Below, in pieces: positions 47,201 through 54,131 of a stretch of 64,000 bases of DNA. Position numbers and translations under genes: made by a program. Source of the DNA: Verrucomicrobiaceae bacterium UBA7681. GTDB lineage: Bacteria; Verrucomicrobiota; Verrucomicrobiia; Verrucomicrobiales; Verrucomicrobiaceae. Position 1 is the stretch's first letter, and each line of letters starts with the position of its first letter. The stretch lies in the NCBI GenBank assembly GCA_002482965.1, contig DLGZ01000073.1:1-64000 (forward strand). The letters run 5' to 3'. The notes beneath the pieces are model-generated. The model was not told the DNA's origin. It ran no database searches and worked only from the letters and a program-made list of their open reading frames with translations.

Positions 47201-50200
47201 TGTTCATGTCGAGATTGATGCCTGTGTTCGAACTGTTGCCCAGCCGGTCCATGGTGCCAATATTGGCAAACATAAGCATCCCGGAGTCGATCTTCAGCCC
47301 CCCGTTGAGCGTCATCACAAGGTTCACCTGGTTGCCGGCACCGTTGACGTTCGTGCCAGTCGTGTCGGCCCCGAAGGAAACCGAATTGGCCTCCACCACG
47401 GAATCCAGCGTCATGATCGTATTGATGCGGGAGGTGAAGCCATTGCCGATGGTGTCATCCGTGATCCCAACAAAGCGCACATTTTGATCCGCACTGATGC
47501 CCGCTGTCGCGAGATCCATAGGTCCCGCACTTGCGCTCACTGTCCCGGCATCACTGATGATCTTGTAGTCCGTGGAGCCCGGCGCATCCGAGAGCGGACG
47601 CAGGTAGTACACCGGCGCACCCGTGATCGGATCCGTGCTGAGCACCGAGGTCATCAGGAAGCGCGAGGTGCGGTCCTCATCCCATGCGATGCCCGTGGTC
47701 GTGTTGAGCAGAGTCGGCCGTGTGCCACCGAAGAAACCCGCGATGATCGCCGTGTTCCCGTTGGCACCGTCGCCGGAGCCTTCCAAGGTCGGAGCGTTGT
47801 CCACCAGCACCAACGCACGGTTTGTCAGGTCCGTGACTCCAGAGGAGATGTCCATGCCGGGGTCAAAGTTACGCACCATGACGACTGCGCCCTGTTTGCG
47901 CACAATGTCGGTGAAGTGCCAGGCGCCGTAGTCTCCTTGCAGGCGCACCGCACCATTGATCACATCTCCGCCCAGGGCGAATTCGATGCCAAACACACCG
48001 CTGTCCACATTGACGACACCGATTTTTTCCTCACCCGAGAACACCCCGGAATAGTTTTCGATTCGTATTTTGGCGTAACCGTTGATCGTGGTCACCAAAT
48101 TGTCGTTCAAACGATCACGGAATTCATCGACGCCGGTGCTCCCTGCGCTGTAATAAAGGATCGAATTGCGGTCCAGCTCCATCTCCAGCATGCCCTGAAG
48201 ATTCGCCGTCCCGCTGACGCGGTTCGTACCGCTGCCGCTGAGGAAGCGCCCCGTCCAGTCTGGCGCATTGACATAAAAGCCGAATTCATTGCCGCCGGTG
48301 CGGAGAATGTCTCCGCTGCCATACAGCGCGCCGCCCTGCTCACCAAGCCGGATGTAGCCATAGCTGTTGCTGGCAAGGTTGAAGAGCGTGGGGCTGTCAA
48401 ACTGCATCTGGCCGTTGAGCCGCACCACTCGCCCGGTGCCCGTGGTCAGCACCGCGCCACGGCCTTCATAGCCGGTTCCGCCCAGAGTGAGCCACTCGTA
48501 GATGGAGGGATCGGACGTGGTGGCGAATTCCAGCGTTCCATTTGCACCGATGATGGTGCCGTCCAGCGCTGAACGGTTGGTGCCGAGAGCGCCTGCCGCA
48601 GAAGTGCCTGCGCCTGCGATCTTGATGGTGCCTTCGTTGATCCAGGTGATGCCGCCGTAGGTGTTGTACATGTATGAGCGGACGGTGTTGTCCGGGGCCC
48701 CCATGATCAGCACGGTGCCGCCGCCTTGAATGATCAGATCCCCGATGTCAGGATTGCGATCGCTGGCAGGCTGGTCGCTGCCGCCGATCTGGTCGGAGTA
48801 GAGGTATCCGTTCGCTGCCGTCACCTGGTTGAACTCGCTGGTGATATAGCCGTTGATGGTGAGGTTGCTGCCGGCCGCCACGTCCAGCGTGCCGCCGTTG
48901 CCCCCCAGATAGATCGTGCGGGCTCCGTCGAGGGTGATGTCATTGGTCACCGCCAGCGTGCCGCCATCGAAATGCAGACTGCCGCTGTTCATGAGAGCCC
49001 AGATGCCAGCGTTGCCGGTGCCATCCGAGAGAGTGTTGACGTACACACCACTGGTGTAGCCCGAGCCGCCATTGGTCAGCGTCGTCGCCGTCACATTTTG
49101 GCTGCCATTGGTGGTGTAGAGGCCTGCCGCTCCTGAACCGCCACCGCCGAGGAAGTAGAGCGCAGAATTCGTCTTGGAAGCACCATTGTTGAAGCCGACG
49201 TAAACGCGTGCCAAACGGTCAATGCTGCCGTCGATGGCGCCAAGCTGCCCCTCGCTGGAGATCTGCAGCACCCCATTGTTGAGGTAGGTGTTGCCGGTGT
49301 AGGTATTGGCACCCTGAAGCACTGTAGTGCCGCTGCCGGCGTTGACCAGATTGACCTTTCCGGCGTTGTCCGTGATCCCTGCAGAGATGGTGGTGGTGCC
49401 GGTGCCATAATTGTAAAGCATCAGATCACCGCTGCCGGTGCTCCAGCCGCTGGTAAGTGTGCCATTGGAGATGTTCACGGCACCTGTCACCGCCGAGGGA
49501 ATCAGAATGCCGCCTTCGTCCACCGTCAACGCACTGCCACCGAGGTCCAAATTCGCCGCAGTCTCAAAGCGAACCGTGGCGGTGTTGGCGCTGGCCCCCA
49601 GAGTCAGGTCGCCGGTCACATTCGTGTGAACTCCCGCACCTACGGTGTTATCGGTATAGCCTGCGAAAGCCTGCACATCGGTCGTGCCCGACCGTGCCGC
49701 CCAGTCTGTGACACCTGCGGAGCTGCCATAAACTGCCCAGGAGCCCAGGAACTCGCCATCGGTGGTGCTCAGGCCCGTGGCGCTGATTTTGATCGCACCG
49801 CTGCCATCTTCAAGGAAAGCCAGCGATGAACCGGCTCTGCGGGTCAAATTAGCGGCGGCGTTGCCGAGGATGAGTGTGGTGTTGTTCTGCGTGTTGATGG
49901 CGCTCGCGCCATTGAGCAGCCAGATGTGACTGTTGAGCTGCTGGCTGACTGCGATCCCCGGATCATCCAGGACCAGCCGACCACCTCCCCAGGTGGACTG
50001 CCCCACGAGTGCATTCGTCGAATTGCTGGCAAATTGATCATTGCCCGTCATCGAGCTCCAATGCGCCTCGCCCGCCATGAAATTCCAGCGGTCAACGCTG
50101 GAGTTGCCGATGGCGTTGCGGTTGAAGATCACCGTGCCCGGACCGACGATGGAAATCGAGGAGTTGAAGCTTTCAGGGGTGGTGTTTTCATCAGCGAGCC

Positions 50201-53200
50201 GGCCGTTCCAGACCAAGGTACCACCGCGCACCTGAAGGAAGCGCACATCGCGCTCGGAAGTCTGGTTGACGATCTGCATGCTGAAGTTGATCGAATTGTC
50301 TCTGCTGCCGTAATACACGGATCCCGAGGTGTTCTCCCCGCCGATTGTGAGGGTGCCGTTGCGATTGTCATTGTGGACGTAGAGATAGGGCGCGTTGAAG
50401 ACCTGGTCCGCACGCGTGAGCATCAGGTGGCTGTTGTAAGCGTTGGAAGTGTTGGTGCCATCCTGGCCGAGCACGAAGCGCGTGTAGTAGTCGTTGGCTG
50501 AGAGCAGGGCCCGGGCTCCATCGGTGTAGAACCCGCCTGAGCCGGACGCTGTGGTGGGATCATACATGACACGGAAATATCCCTGGCGCAGATCGATTCG
50601 TCCCGTGGCATCCCACTGCTGAAACACATTCACATTGCCTTCATCATAGCCCGACATCTGAAAACGCAGTGAATGATTCCTATCCAGGCGGGTGGCGGAA
50701 TCTCCAGTATAGGAGATGGAGGTGATTGCTGAGTTCGCTGGGTCGGTTCCCAGATTCCCCGTCGCTATGTCGCGGAACTGGCCGTACAGATTCAATGTGT
50801 ACGCTTCACCAATGCTGGTCGAAATCACTGGCGGATCCGCATACGCATCGCTGTTGATGAAGCTGGCGTTGTGATCGGTATAGATGTTGCCGTACAGCGA
50901 CAGCGTGCCGTTGTTGCGAGCCGTGATGGTGTAGGCCTGGAAATCAGAACTGCCCGTCGCATCCGCCACATCCAGGATGATGTCCCCGCCCCAGGTGCTC
51001 TGTGAGGCACCCTCAGCGCGAATCACTGTGTTTGATCCTTGAAACGTGTTGGCCACTCGCAGGTTGATGCCGCTGATGTTCGTGCCGTATTCGAGCAGCA
51101 GATACGAACTTCCCCCGAGGACCACCTCACGTCCGGCACCGCCCACACCCAGCGCGCCTGGATTGCGCACATCCAAGACGCCCTGGTCACTGAGATAAAT
51201 GTTCCCTGTGATCGTGTTCCAAGTTTCCAGATACAGCGTGTCACGCCCGGTTTTCACCAGATCGGTGGTGTTGATGATATGCGAGCGCATGAAGGAACTG
51301 TTGCCCACCGTGAAATCATACCAGTTCTGCGAGTCGCGGTCGGTGTCGTACCAGCCGGCCGAGGAATTGATCAGCGTCGGACCGCCGTTCATGTCCAGGA
51401 AACCACCGCGGATCACACCTTCCATGTTCGCGCTCGTGGCCTGCACGAAACTCGCGAAATTAATCACCCCGGAGTTGATCGTCAGCGTTTTGCCCTGTTC
51501 GATGATGACGTAGTCCTTCGTGGTCGTCCCCACCGCCTGACCGGAGATCGAGTTATCAAAACTGATGGTGAGTGAATTGATCGCGGTGTCAGCCGTGACA
51601 TTGCGATAGGCGTAATTGTTGGCATCCCCATAGTTTTCCACCCCGGTGATCCCGGCGACGTAGCTGTTGACCAGCCAGTTCGTACCTGCGGTCGGGTTGA
51701 TTCCGGTGTCATACTCGTTGGCGGCAAGGGGGCGCAAATAGCCGTTGTCATAGGTCATCAGGCTCATACCGAAGCCGCTGTACATGAGGCTGCCCTGGGC
51801 TGATTCAAGCGGCCGGGTGTTCGTGGAAAAGGTCGCCGTCGCCAGATTGGGCATCACGCCGCCAAACAAACCGGGCACGATGTTCTGGGTGGCTGTACCG
51901 GGTGCGTTCGCCCCCACGGTGACAAGGCCGGTGGCATCATTGAGCGCGATGCGGTCATCCCCCACCCCCATGCCCCAGGCATGCGTCGGGTTGGTGTTAT
52001 AAATCTTGAGCACGCCGTTGTTATTGCGCACAAAAGTCTGGAAAGAGCCGTCAAACTGGCCGCCTGCACGCGTGTCGAGGTACAACACGTTGGTACCGAA
52101 GTCCGCCACCACGTTGCCGAAGTTTTCATGATTGGCCACCGTGGTGTCTGTTTCCAGAAGCAGGTAGCCGTTGCGGAGATTGGTGAAACCGGCGTCGTTG
52201 ATGCGGTCGTCATTGTTTGCGCTGGCATACAGCGGGTTGGCGGAGTTGTTCAGCAGCGCCAATGACCCCCAGCGTGTGATCGTGATGGAGTTTGCCTGGT
52301 TGAGGCTGCCATCGGCACCCGCCAGAGACATGTTGAAATAGACCGAGGCGGCCTGACCGCCATTGCGGACATCAAAACTGTTGGAGACCCACCGGTAGGT
52401 CGGGTTTTTGATGAGAATATCGCCGTTGAAATTCGTGCTATTGCCGGTGACACGCAGCTCGCGGGAGCCACGGACCGTGAACCCAGTGCCGACGTTGCTA
52501 CCGGACGTGTTGTCAAACACCCCGCCAAATTCCGTCACCCCCGGATTGTCAAAGGTGCCGCTCGTGGTGTTGTAGGCGCTGGAACCGCCATTAAGGTCAA
52601 ACAGGTTGCCATTGCCTGTCGCATCCGGACTGATGCCACCGCCAACGAGGTTGATCGTGACGTTCGTGAAAATGTGGTCAAACGTGCGCCCCACTTCCCC
52701 ATTGCCCTCACGCTGAAACACACCGTTGTTGAAGTTGAAGGTCATATTGTCAAAGGTCAGCGTCTCCTTCGTCTGCTCTGCCAGGGCCCCTGTTCCTGTG
52801 ACACTTTCACCCCAGTAGGAACCAACGCTGAAACGCGCGTCAATCACCGAGTTGCCCTGAGTTGCGCTCTGGAACATATTGACGCCATACAGGTCATTGG
52901 TGGTGCGGCTGCCATTGGCCAGATCAACATTGTCATAAGGATTCCGGTTGTAGGCGAGGTTCACCGTCAGGCCGGTCAGATTGATGCCGGCTGATGGCCC
53001 AGACCCATCGAGCAGCCCGCGGGATTCGAAGCGCACCTCCCCTTCGTTGATCGTCAGCGATGCATCGGTCGTGTTCAGCACATCAACCCCGCGGATGACG
53101 AATTCCGCGTTGCCGATCTTGGTCAGATTCTTTCCACCAAAGTCCAGAATGGGCGCGATCCCTGTCGTGCCATCCGAACCGAGGCGCCTCTCCAATATGA

Positions 53201-54131
53201 TGGTTCCCTGCGAATTCAGCAGCGCATCATCCGTGACAACAAGATGAGATATCACAGCGGTACCCGACGTGTTCCGCAACGCGCCCAGACCATTAGGCCC
53301 GCGGCCAGCTATCATGAAGATTTCTGTGTCGTCGGACTGATAGTTAAAATCCTGGTCACGCAAATCGATGCCGCCTTCACCGATGGCCACCGTCTCATTG
53401 CCCACTCCTCGGGCGCCGGCTGCACGAGGGTTGCCCTCATACCGCAGCAGGCCCGAATCGATCACCATCTGGCCCTGGAAGGAATTGCTCGCGTTGTTGA
53501 TTAACAAAAAGTTCAAAGAGCCATTCGCACCCGCAGGTGAGGCGTCACTGAATTTCATAGTCACCAGACCGGTCGTGCCACCAGAGATGACGCCGGTGAA
53601 GTACAGCCCCTGAGCATTGGAGGTGTCGAAGTTCGTGATATCGAGCTCATTGTTGAGCACGATGGCAGAAGAAATGGTGTCATTGCCGCCACCGTCATTT
53701 TTGGTGACAGACGAAATTCCGCCGGAGGAATCAAAGGTCAGCGTGCCGCCCGCAATGGTGTAGCTGTTGTTGCCTGAAGTATCGCCAATGGTGAGATCCC
53801 CCAGCGTCACCGGTACGTCGAGTGTGATCGTGCTGTTGGCCGTGATGTTGATGGTGCCGAGGTTCGCAAAGGCACCCGCGCCGCTCACGTAATCAGTGCC
53901 GCTGTCAAGGATGTTCCAATTGGCTGTGGTGCTCCAATTGCCATTTCCGCTCGTGAGGTTCCAGATGCCGTAGGAGCTTTGCTGCGCACCTGCTTTCGAA
54001 ACCATCGACAACAGCAAAGTTCCTGCCAGCAGCAGCATGAGAGAGCGCCCGGCCCGGGGTTTCATCTCTCCAGCGCCAGAGCGGAAATAAATGCCGTGGG
54101 TACGGTTATTTTGTGGTAACATTGCTTTCAT
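32202..54131 (-). CDS. Giant autotransporter-type beta-strand-repeat protein with PEP-CTERM tail
   Basis: 7,309 residues in one open frame from the ATG at 54131; the signal peptide MKPRAGRSLMLLLAGTLLL follows Met23 (54065), an alternative start. The body is Gly/Asn/Thr/Ser-rich and carries many autotransporter-associated beta-strand (PATR-like) repeats, such as GTTVLQGANTYTGNTYLNNG and LTKTGSASLFLDAVNYYTG, which form a long beta-helix. On a larger scale it consists of four tandem units of about 1,395 residues with partial units at both ends. TDWAA anchors fall at 49699, 45511, 41329 and 37141. The C-terminus has VPEPARMLLLLFGLAALFGG followed by a run of Arg, the PEP-CTERM signal that exosortase cleaves. 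It is probably a very long surface fibre or adhesin. Units 2 and 3 are the most alike. Confidence 0.92.
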   Translation of the reverse strand: MKAMLPQNNRTHGIYFRSGAGEMKPRAGRSLMLLLAGTLLLSMVSKAGAQQSSYGIWNLTSGNGNWSTTANWNILDSGTDYVSGAGAFANLGTINITANSTITLDVPVTLGDLTIGDTSGNNSYTIAGGTLTFDSSGGISSVTKNDGGGNDTISSAIVLNNELDITNFDTSNAQGLYFTGVISGGTTGLVTMKFSDASPAGANGSLNFLLINNASNSFQGQMVIDSGLLRYEGNPRAAGARGVGNETVAIGEGGIDLRDQDFNYQSDDTEIFMIAGRGPNGLGALRNTSGTAVISHLVVTDDALLNSQGTIILERRLGSDGTTGIAPILDFGGKNLTKIGNAEFVIRGVDVLNTTDASLTINEGEVRFESRGLLDGSGPSAGINLTGLTVNLAYNRNPYDNVDLANGSRTTNDLYGVNMFQSATQGNSVIDARFSVGSYWGESVTGTGALAEQTKETLTFDNMTFNFNNGVFQREGNGEVGRTFDHIFTNVTINLVGGGISPDATGNGNLFDLNGGSSAYNTTSGTFDNPGVTEFGGVFDNTSGSNVGTGFTVRGSRELRVTGNSTNFNGDILIKNPTYRWVSNSFDVRNGGQAASVYFNMSLAGADGSLNQANSITITRWGSLALLNNSANPLYASANNDDRINDAGFTNLRNGYLLLETDTTVANHENFGNVVADFGTNVLYLDTRAGGQFDGSFQTFVRNNNGVLKIYNTNPTHAWGMGVGDDRIALNDATGLVTVGANAPGTATQNIVPGLFGGVMPNLATATFSTNTRPLESAQGSLMYSGFGMSLMTYDNGYLRPLAANEYDTGINPTAGTNWLVNSYVAGITGVENYGDANNYAYRNVTADTAINSLTISFDNSISGQAVGTTTKDYVIIEQGKTLTINSGVINFASFVQATSANMEGVIRGGFLDMNGGPTLINSSAGWYDTDRDSQNWYDFTVGNSSFMRSHIINTTDLVKTGRDTLYLETWNTITGNIYLSDQGVLDVRNPGALGVGGAGREVVLGGSSYLLLEYGTNISGINLRVANTFQGSNTVIRAEGASQSTWGGDIILDVADATGSSDFQAYTITARNNGTLSLYGNIYTDHNASFINSDAYADPPVISTSIGEAYTLNLYGQFRDIATGNLGTDPANSAITSISYTGDSATRLDRNHSLRFQMSGYDEGNVNVFQQWDATGRIDLRQGYFRVMYDPTTASGSGGFYTDGARALLSANDYYTRFVLGQDGTNTSNAYNSHLMLTRADQVFNAPYLYVHNDNRNGTLTIGGENTSGSVYYGSRDNSINFSMQIVNQTSERDVRFLQVRGGTLVWNGRLADENTTPESFNSSISIVGPGTVIFNRNAIGNSSVDRWNFMAGEAHWSSMTGNDQFASNSTNALVGQSTWGGGRLVLDDPGIAVSQQLNSHIWLLNGASAINTQNNTTLILGNAAANLTRRAGSSLAFLEDGSGAIKISATGLSTTDGEFLGSWAVYGSSAGVTDWAARSGTTDVQAFAGYTDNTVGAGVHTNVTGDLTLGASANTATVRFETAANLDLGGSALTVDEGGILIPSAVTGAVNISNGTLTSGWSTGSGDLMLYNYGTGTTTISAGITDNAGKVNLVNAGSGTTVLQGANTYTGNTYLNNGVLQISSEGQLGAIDGSIDRLARVYVGFNNGASKTNSALYFLGGGGSGAAGLYTTNGSQNVTATTLTNGGSGYTSGVYVNTLSDGTGNAGIWALMNSGSLHFDGGTLAVTNDITLDGARTIYLGGNGGTLDVAAGSNLTINGYITSEFNQVTAANGYLYSDQIGGSDQPASDRNPDIGDLIIQGGGTVLIMGAPDNTVRSYMYNTYGGITWINEGTIKIAGAGTSAAGALGTNRSALDGTIIGANGTLEFATTSDPSIYEWLTLGGTGYEGRGAVLTTGTGRVVRLNGQMQFDSPTLFNLASNSYGYIRLGEQGGALYGSGDILRTGGNEFGFYVNAPDWTGRFLSGSGTNRVSGTANLQGMLEMELDRNSILYYSAGSTGVDEFRDRLNDNLVTTINGYAKIRIENYSGVFSGEEKIGVVNVDSGVFGIEFALGGDVINGAVRLQGDYGAWHFTDIVRKQGAVVMVRNFDPGMDISSGVTDLTNRALVLVDNAPTLEGSGDGANGNTAIIAGFFGGTRPTLLNTTTGIAWDEDRTSRFLMTSVLSTDPITGAPVYYLRPLSDAPGSTDYKIISDAGTVSASAGPMDLATAGISADQNVRFVGITDDTIGNGFTSRINTIMTLDSVVEANSVSFGADTTGTNVNGAGNQVNLVMTLNGGLKIDSGMLMFANIGTMDRLGNSSNTGINLDMNNYILGGSLDFNGKEAIIYAGSEWAQYNVSGNTAYNNADGDNTTAIIRSSIINTGGNGLTKTGASSVTLEAANYYTGDTTVNHGNLYARHDQALGQSTRLNVTGGGNFILGYNARIMGVDLYIGQISGNNLGLYSEGDGNEWGGNVIIDNVDSTGSAGGITRTFVPRIDAASSNTVTRISGNVYGGDTVVSPGAQATSRIFTTLTGASLTTLDFMGQIRDKSTGAINLTAGDTLNDALRMEVAATTDTANVHLYQQYDAAGRIIIVRGVLRYMGTGNFYTDEAALATDPNSDLSGFQMGGRSLIDSNAGIGASDVSFFLHNEGSAFNLSSWYVGVDITDPDNSLGNSNYGFGNTTGNTSLGGENITGTITFGTGTGSIRFTQADTLYDRNLNIYAARGGTVDMKVNFLDGGDFVNSSITKVGAGTVRLLGSSAGDSTVEALKMLGGTLVLTDYDVNASRRVGNGATLTLSGGYIIVDATAGTAQEDFSDLTLNSGGSRLAVRGNATVNINSSLTLNPASGVTMAFVENNGGVINISASGLTTTDGDRFGYWAVYGNALGQVTDWAAREGTTGVKAFTAYDVNSFASGNNTEVTTGANFASHTNTNSIKFAAVADLNLGGNTLTVENGGMLVSYAVGGAVNITNGTLTRSGAGDILLHNYGTGITTIGANITNDGANAVNLVTGGVGTTVLSGNNSYTGDTYINGGTLQISSESQLGNIDGSIARLVREYVGTNNGASVTDSALHFIGGGSGSGAAGTFTTNSSQNVTATTLTNGGSGYTSGIFVNANAGGTGNAGIWAILDSGNLHIDGGTLATTDDITLDGARTIFIGASGATFDVAAGTSLTINGYLTSDVTDLIPGDDNPIELTRPLVGGLAVEGGGTLVLTGAPDNTLRNYMYNGYNSLTAINNGTIKLSGLSSSAPNALGTYSGWADSTYIGPNGSLTMNVTNGDIGLYEWLTLDGQGYQNGGTLNSVGTARNIYMRGQVNVLSDAVFNFRNGSGIVWNSGGGEIFGSGDIIKIGGGLFYFYGNNPNWTGNYISSAGTTRLYDNGRLLGMSSMTLERNSYFAINADNNSVDELRNSLPDNLPIYTDGYIRMRLEAYTTQFSGVVTAGIANVKGGVLGLEVDLAATILNGAPVLAGDYAGWRFNDILRSPGTVVQLRNMDAGTGFSSGVTDLANRALILVDSDASVLTTLVGGDGTNANNKILPGFFGGTRPEYLNSTTSNIWDEDRISRFLVTAVASTAPGIGEAVTYLRPLDESDYKIISDPGSIAGSIDVDLATAGISADQNVRLVGLTDDVIGNGVTSRVNSILTLGITSDATLTVNSLSFASDTTGTNVNGAGNNVNLVMGQGGRVVISSGVLMFANIGTMDRLGATYNADFNLDINNFLTGGTLDFNGQEAVLYSGSNWAHYNTADQLNAYRNTDGSNAYVYIRSNIANTGGNGLIKTGATNIYLDAANSYTGDTYVNMGNLYARHDFALGNQGNTGPNTRLNVTGSGGFLLGNDAKIFGVDIYVGAVSGSNYALYAEAANSQWGGNIILDNVDSSGTAGAYARTFVPRIEIATSNGVLVIDGNVYGGDTPVAPGGPTLDSRIFTTYTGATSSVLDFYGHIMDNKNGAIASPVTAENQNQVLRMEVSATNDLATVHLYGQYDSAGRIQLVRGVLRYMGDGNFYTDAAAAALNPDNAMSGLQMGGRSLIDSSVGIGSQDVAFFLHNDGSAFNLSSWNVGVDTTDPDNVSNNSNYGLGNTTGNTSIGGENITGTITFGTGTGSIRFTQATTLYNRNLNIYAARGGTVDMKVNFLDGGDFVNSSITKVGAGTVRLLGSSAGDSTVEALKMLGGTLVLTDYDVNASRRVGNGATLTLSGGYLIVDATAGTAQEDFSDLTLNSGGSRLAVRGNATVNINSSITLIPASGVTMAFVENGGGVINISAPGLTTTDGDRFGYWAVYGNALGQVTDWAAREGTTGVKAFTAYDVNSFASGNNTAVTTGATFASNTATNSIKFATAADLNLGGNTLTVENGGMLVSYDVGGAVNITNGTLTRSGAGDILLHNYGTGITTIGANITNSGANAVNLVTGGLGTTILTGNNTYTGDTYINGGTLQISSESQLGNISGSVARLVREYNGTNSGGSKTNSALYFLGGGGSGAAGLYTTNSGQNVTTTTLTNGGSGYSSGIYVNTLSGGTGNVGIWAILDSGNLHIDGGTLATTDDITLDGARTIFIGASGATFDVAAGKSLTINGYIVSDVTDLIPGDDNPIDLSRPFIGGLAVEGGGTLVLTGAPDNTSRDYMYNGYNSLTLINNGTIKIATLSSASTNALGTYSGWVDSTYIGPNGSLVMSVTNGDSFIYDWLTLDGQGYQGGGTIQTVSGTGTVRATYIRGQINVLSDAVFNLRNGSNIYLQNGGGEVIGSGDIIKIGQGDFRFYGNSPHWTGSFYLASGTSRMYDGSALQGMSGMTLQRNGYFAINADSTSSDELTDRLGDDLIVNTDGYIRMRMEAYSTVFSGIEKIGIANVLAGQLGLEFDLGSTIAGGAAVLGGDYAGWHFTEIVRSLGATVQLRGLDAGTRFADSSFNANAPSSANANVQVVQVDILPTMIGSGDGSNGNAAIAPGFYGGVRPDWFNAAGTGNIYNEDYIAGRLVTADTNSAGEHFLRPLLDSEYKVVGSPDTAQTTSIKLEDQDISADQNLKIVGVTSDGLGVNEFTNRQNSFLTLGSIAADCNLPTGINLTVNSLTFASESFGSGINGNGNWTSLMIADGATLRINSGVIQMNNTGVQNMQGAAYDGNRNMDIRSSLNGGSTDFNGMEANFYIGSLWAHYNTTDAINAYRATDGDNNYFYMNSSIVNAIGLTKTGSASLFLDAVNYYTGLTSVNQGALYVRHDKALGYSTQVNVTGAGTLVIGLGARITGADLYIGALNGINTALQLENNSIWAGNIIIDNVDAGGATAYARSFLPRIFSNTTGLASIDGNIYGGSTAIGSGARTDSRIFSTYTGSFGLLYLNGVVQDNSAGALTGPIDIYTQSQVLRMEVTATNDESAVQIGQQYNAAGRINIARGALYFSGGSDFYTAAAAATVNSAPLNSMIGLQMGGRSLTSDNGRGAANLGFFLLNAGANFNLSSWQVGVDTSDPDNLAGNFVYGEGNTTGNSTLGGVNTTGTVSFGTGDGSIIFTQATAAYFRDLGLFAATGGTVNLNVNLQDGGNLVTSSITKMGGGQVNLLGSSAGDSTVEGVNVMGGILALAGYDTNLSRRIGSGAILTLAGGTLAMDGSGASFTENFGSLKLNQGGNGIAAAGNGVSSFGTISIAGASITRAAAGTIHFQSIAGGVVNFSDAAMKNVARIGAYATYGANAAFTAYATDWAATNASGNVIAYTGYSTDSFGIGLQTDILGTGLAAATTNSIRFNNDAGSIASGTLTLNDGGLLITSNYTGGTPVAAGVAVTTSGSGIDLLIHNFAIGVVNFDGSITGAQNVVFTGTGELAFTSPSSVSSSVVSSTTVNNSYTVTVADTTGLTAGMDVSGASIAAGTKILSITNGTTLVLTKLVTAPGTNDLTYSTTSYTPANTYTGATHVTGSAVVSFNDVGAFGSTSGFFLNGGTLNYSGLGTTSAALTQNITLGGNNGILSVSDAGGVLVIRGAVNQFSSETNNIIAAYGTNNPNAGGLQIVGSGTVQFGDRSGFFNNDTEDLLGVVNNYTGLTIIGDGVNALRVDIQGKGSNNSYYNIFGTTQSWADGTIIKNNVTIEFSMVRDSARTGQLRFREWFQIGEKAGDQILFDGSTQRQPTFDGILNIIGDLTFQTQGNRYGDAGSTGSSEFLINPNEGGVMGSGDIRKLGDGNLRFYTPLQEWTGDLYLEDGFTSMNMNNGAVFNPIGKIYIGDPTGTETSLVRFRIENRWYGNNTVGIESPAGDMTVNRDIIVQDNIRQEVRIEAGYLPNSATIHYTNSMYVGSGSSSFVRIYYEDNNNLDASLTGHVQQTVFDISGDISGGNTIYFDGNNSGGTFGNGATFTVWLRGDNSGYSGLMSIGGDSGTAINPGRNAILRIGDQAGLTEESVFGTGVAVGFRNNGTLQLAGNSMTFTKNYLNYAGVGLSISAGIENASDTAATITFDSGTQTGPFFQDIDVGLRNGVAAGIFGSGSAELSVVKIGSGVTVFGTSTGGGDQIDAFSNYTGTTQVQEGTLSPGTNNSFSPYSRFIVSSGATLSPYNDEAGTGFIVTIGSLEGVVGSLVNIDSSTLNVGYDGTTGADFAGVMSGYGNFVKVGGGSQTLSGVNTFAGSLGVVQGTLIGSNNSAFGDAFNTIYLGGSPFISTAPLDAKIELLLAGSASNVTNSVSMNYYSGNDEGITVIGTRETSGSYGFGTGGTVSLYQDQHEDEVTFDPIPNSGTNVFFEADGTSTFKFGDAVNDAGSNAATNVVKIGTGTVELYAANNYGRFDSTDPFVPAILSGSAAIDGGTVIRHGTISIFNKDALAYTAVELGDTRYDLASAYLATTTSLITKANGSYDVSSDGAGGVGNGAFLNVNALVDGEAITAADIGKRILVKDESTNPEYNGVYQVVSVDATCGQMNLVRVSDFDEATEMRYGSSIAVTNGTTQAGLQFFQASLDVLSMNTATTDPVHWLQDIPNASVSLLAANGGLTIVNNIDINDTNGSGSTILGGTFTSGTTYFSGNVTLQHSTLPGVDNIRELTLVSSSDDENVLVTGEKGMVFSGVISEAQAGDTLSVNKQGTGTVTFTNDNTYTGKTTVTEGTLALAGAGDVSGTSWIEVNNGATFDFSNSTVAAGDFTYDHTLSGSGTVEAGTGTLYVGTNGGAGVLRPGMSSDPASIATAGDGIGVLTVNGNVVLAGDTSGVDRLTLQMGATNGADYNDANIAAHAGDLSAYLTSMGSFYDTQKSGNHDRLVVTDALILNSGGQVSFTGGITDYQPVEGDVFNLIDWTSLTANGFDVGNGGNYRSGGLLGDLALPDLNLSGLYYDTSLFNDYGIVVVVMVPEPARMLLLLFGLAALFGGRRRRR
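36900..51100 (-). repeat. Tandem 4.18-kb coding super-repeats (about four units)
   Basis: Within the giant gene the same series of segments returns every 4,182-4,188 bp, measured between the anchors GCCCAGTCGG or its variants at 37141, 41329, 45511 and 49699. Long parts of the two middle units (about 41100-41950 and 45300-46130) are nearly identical in DNA. The outer units are more diverged. The boundaries given are approximate. Confidence 0.85.
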
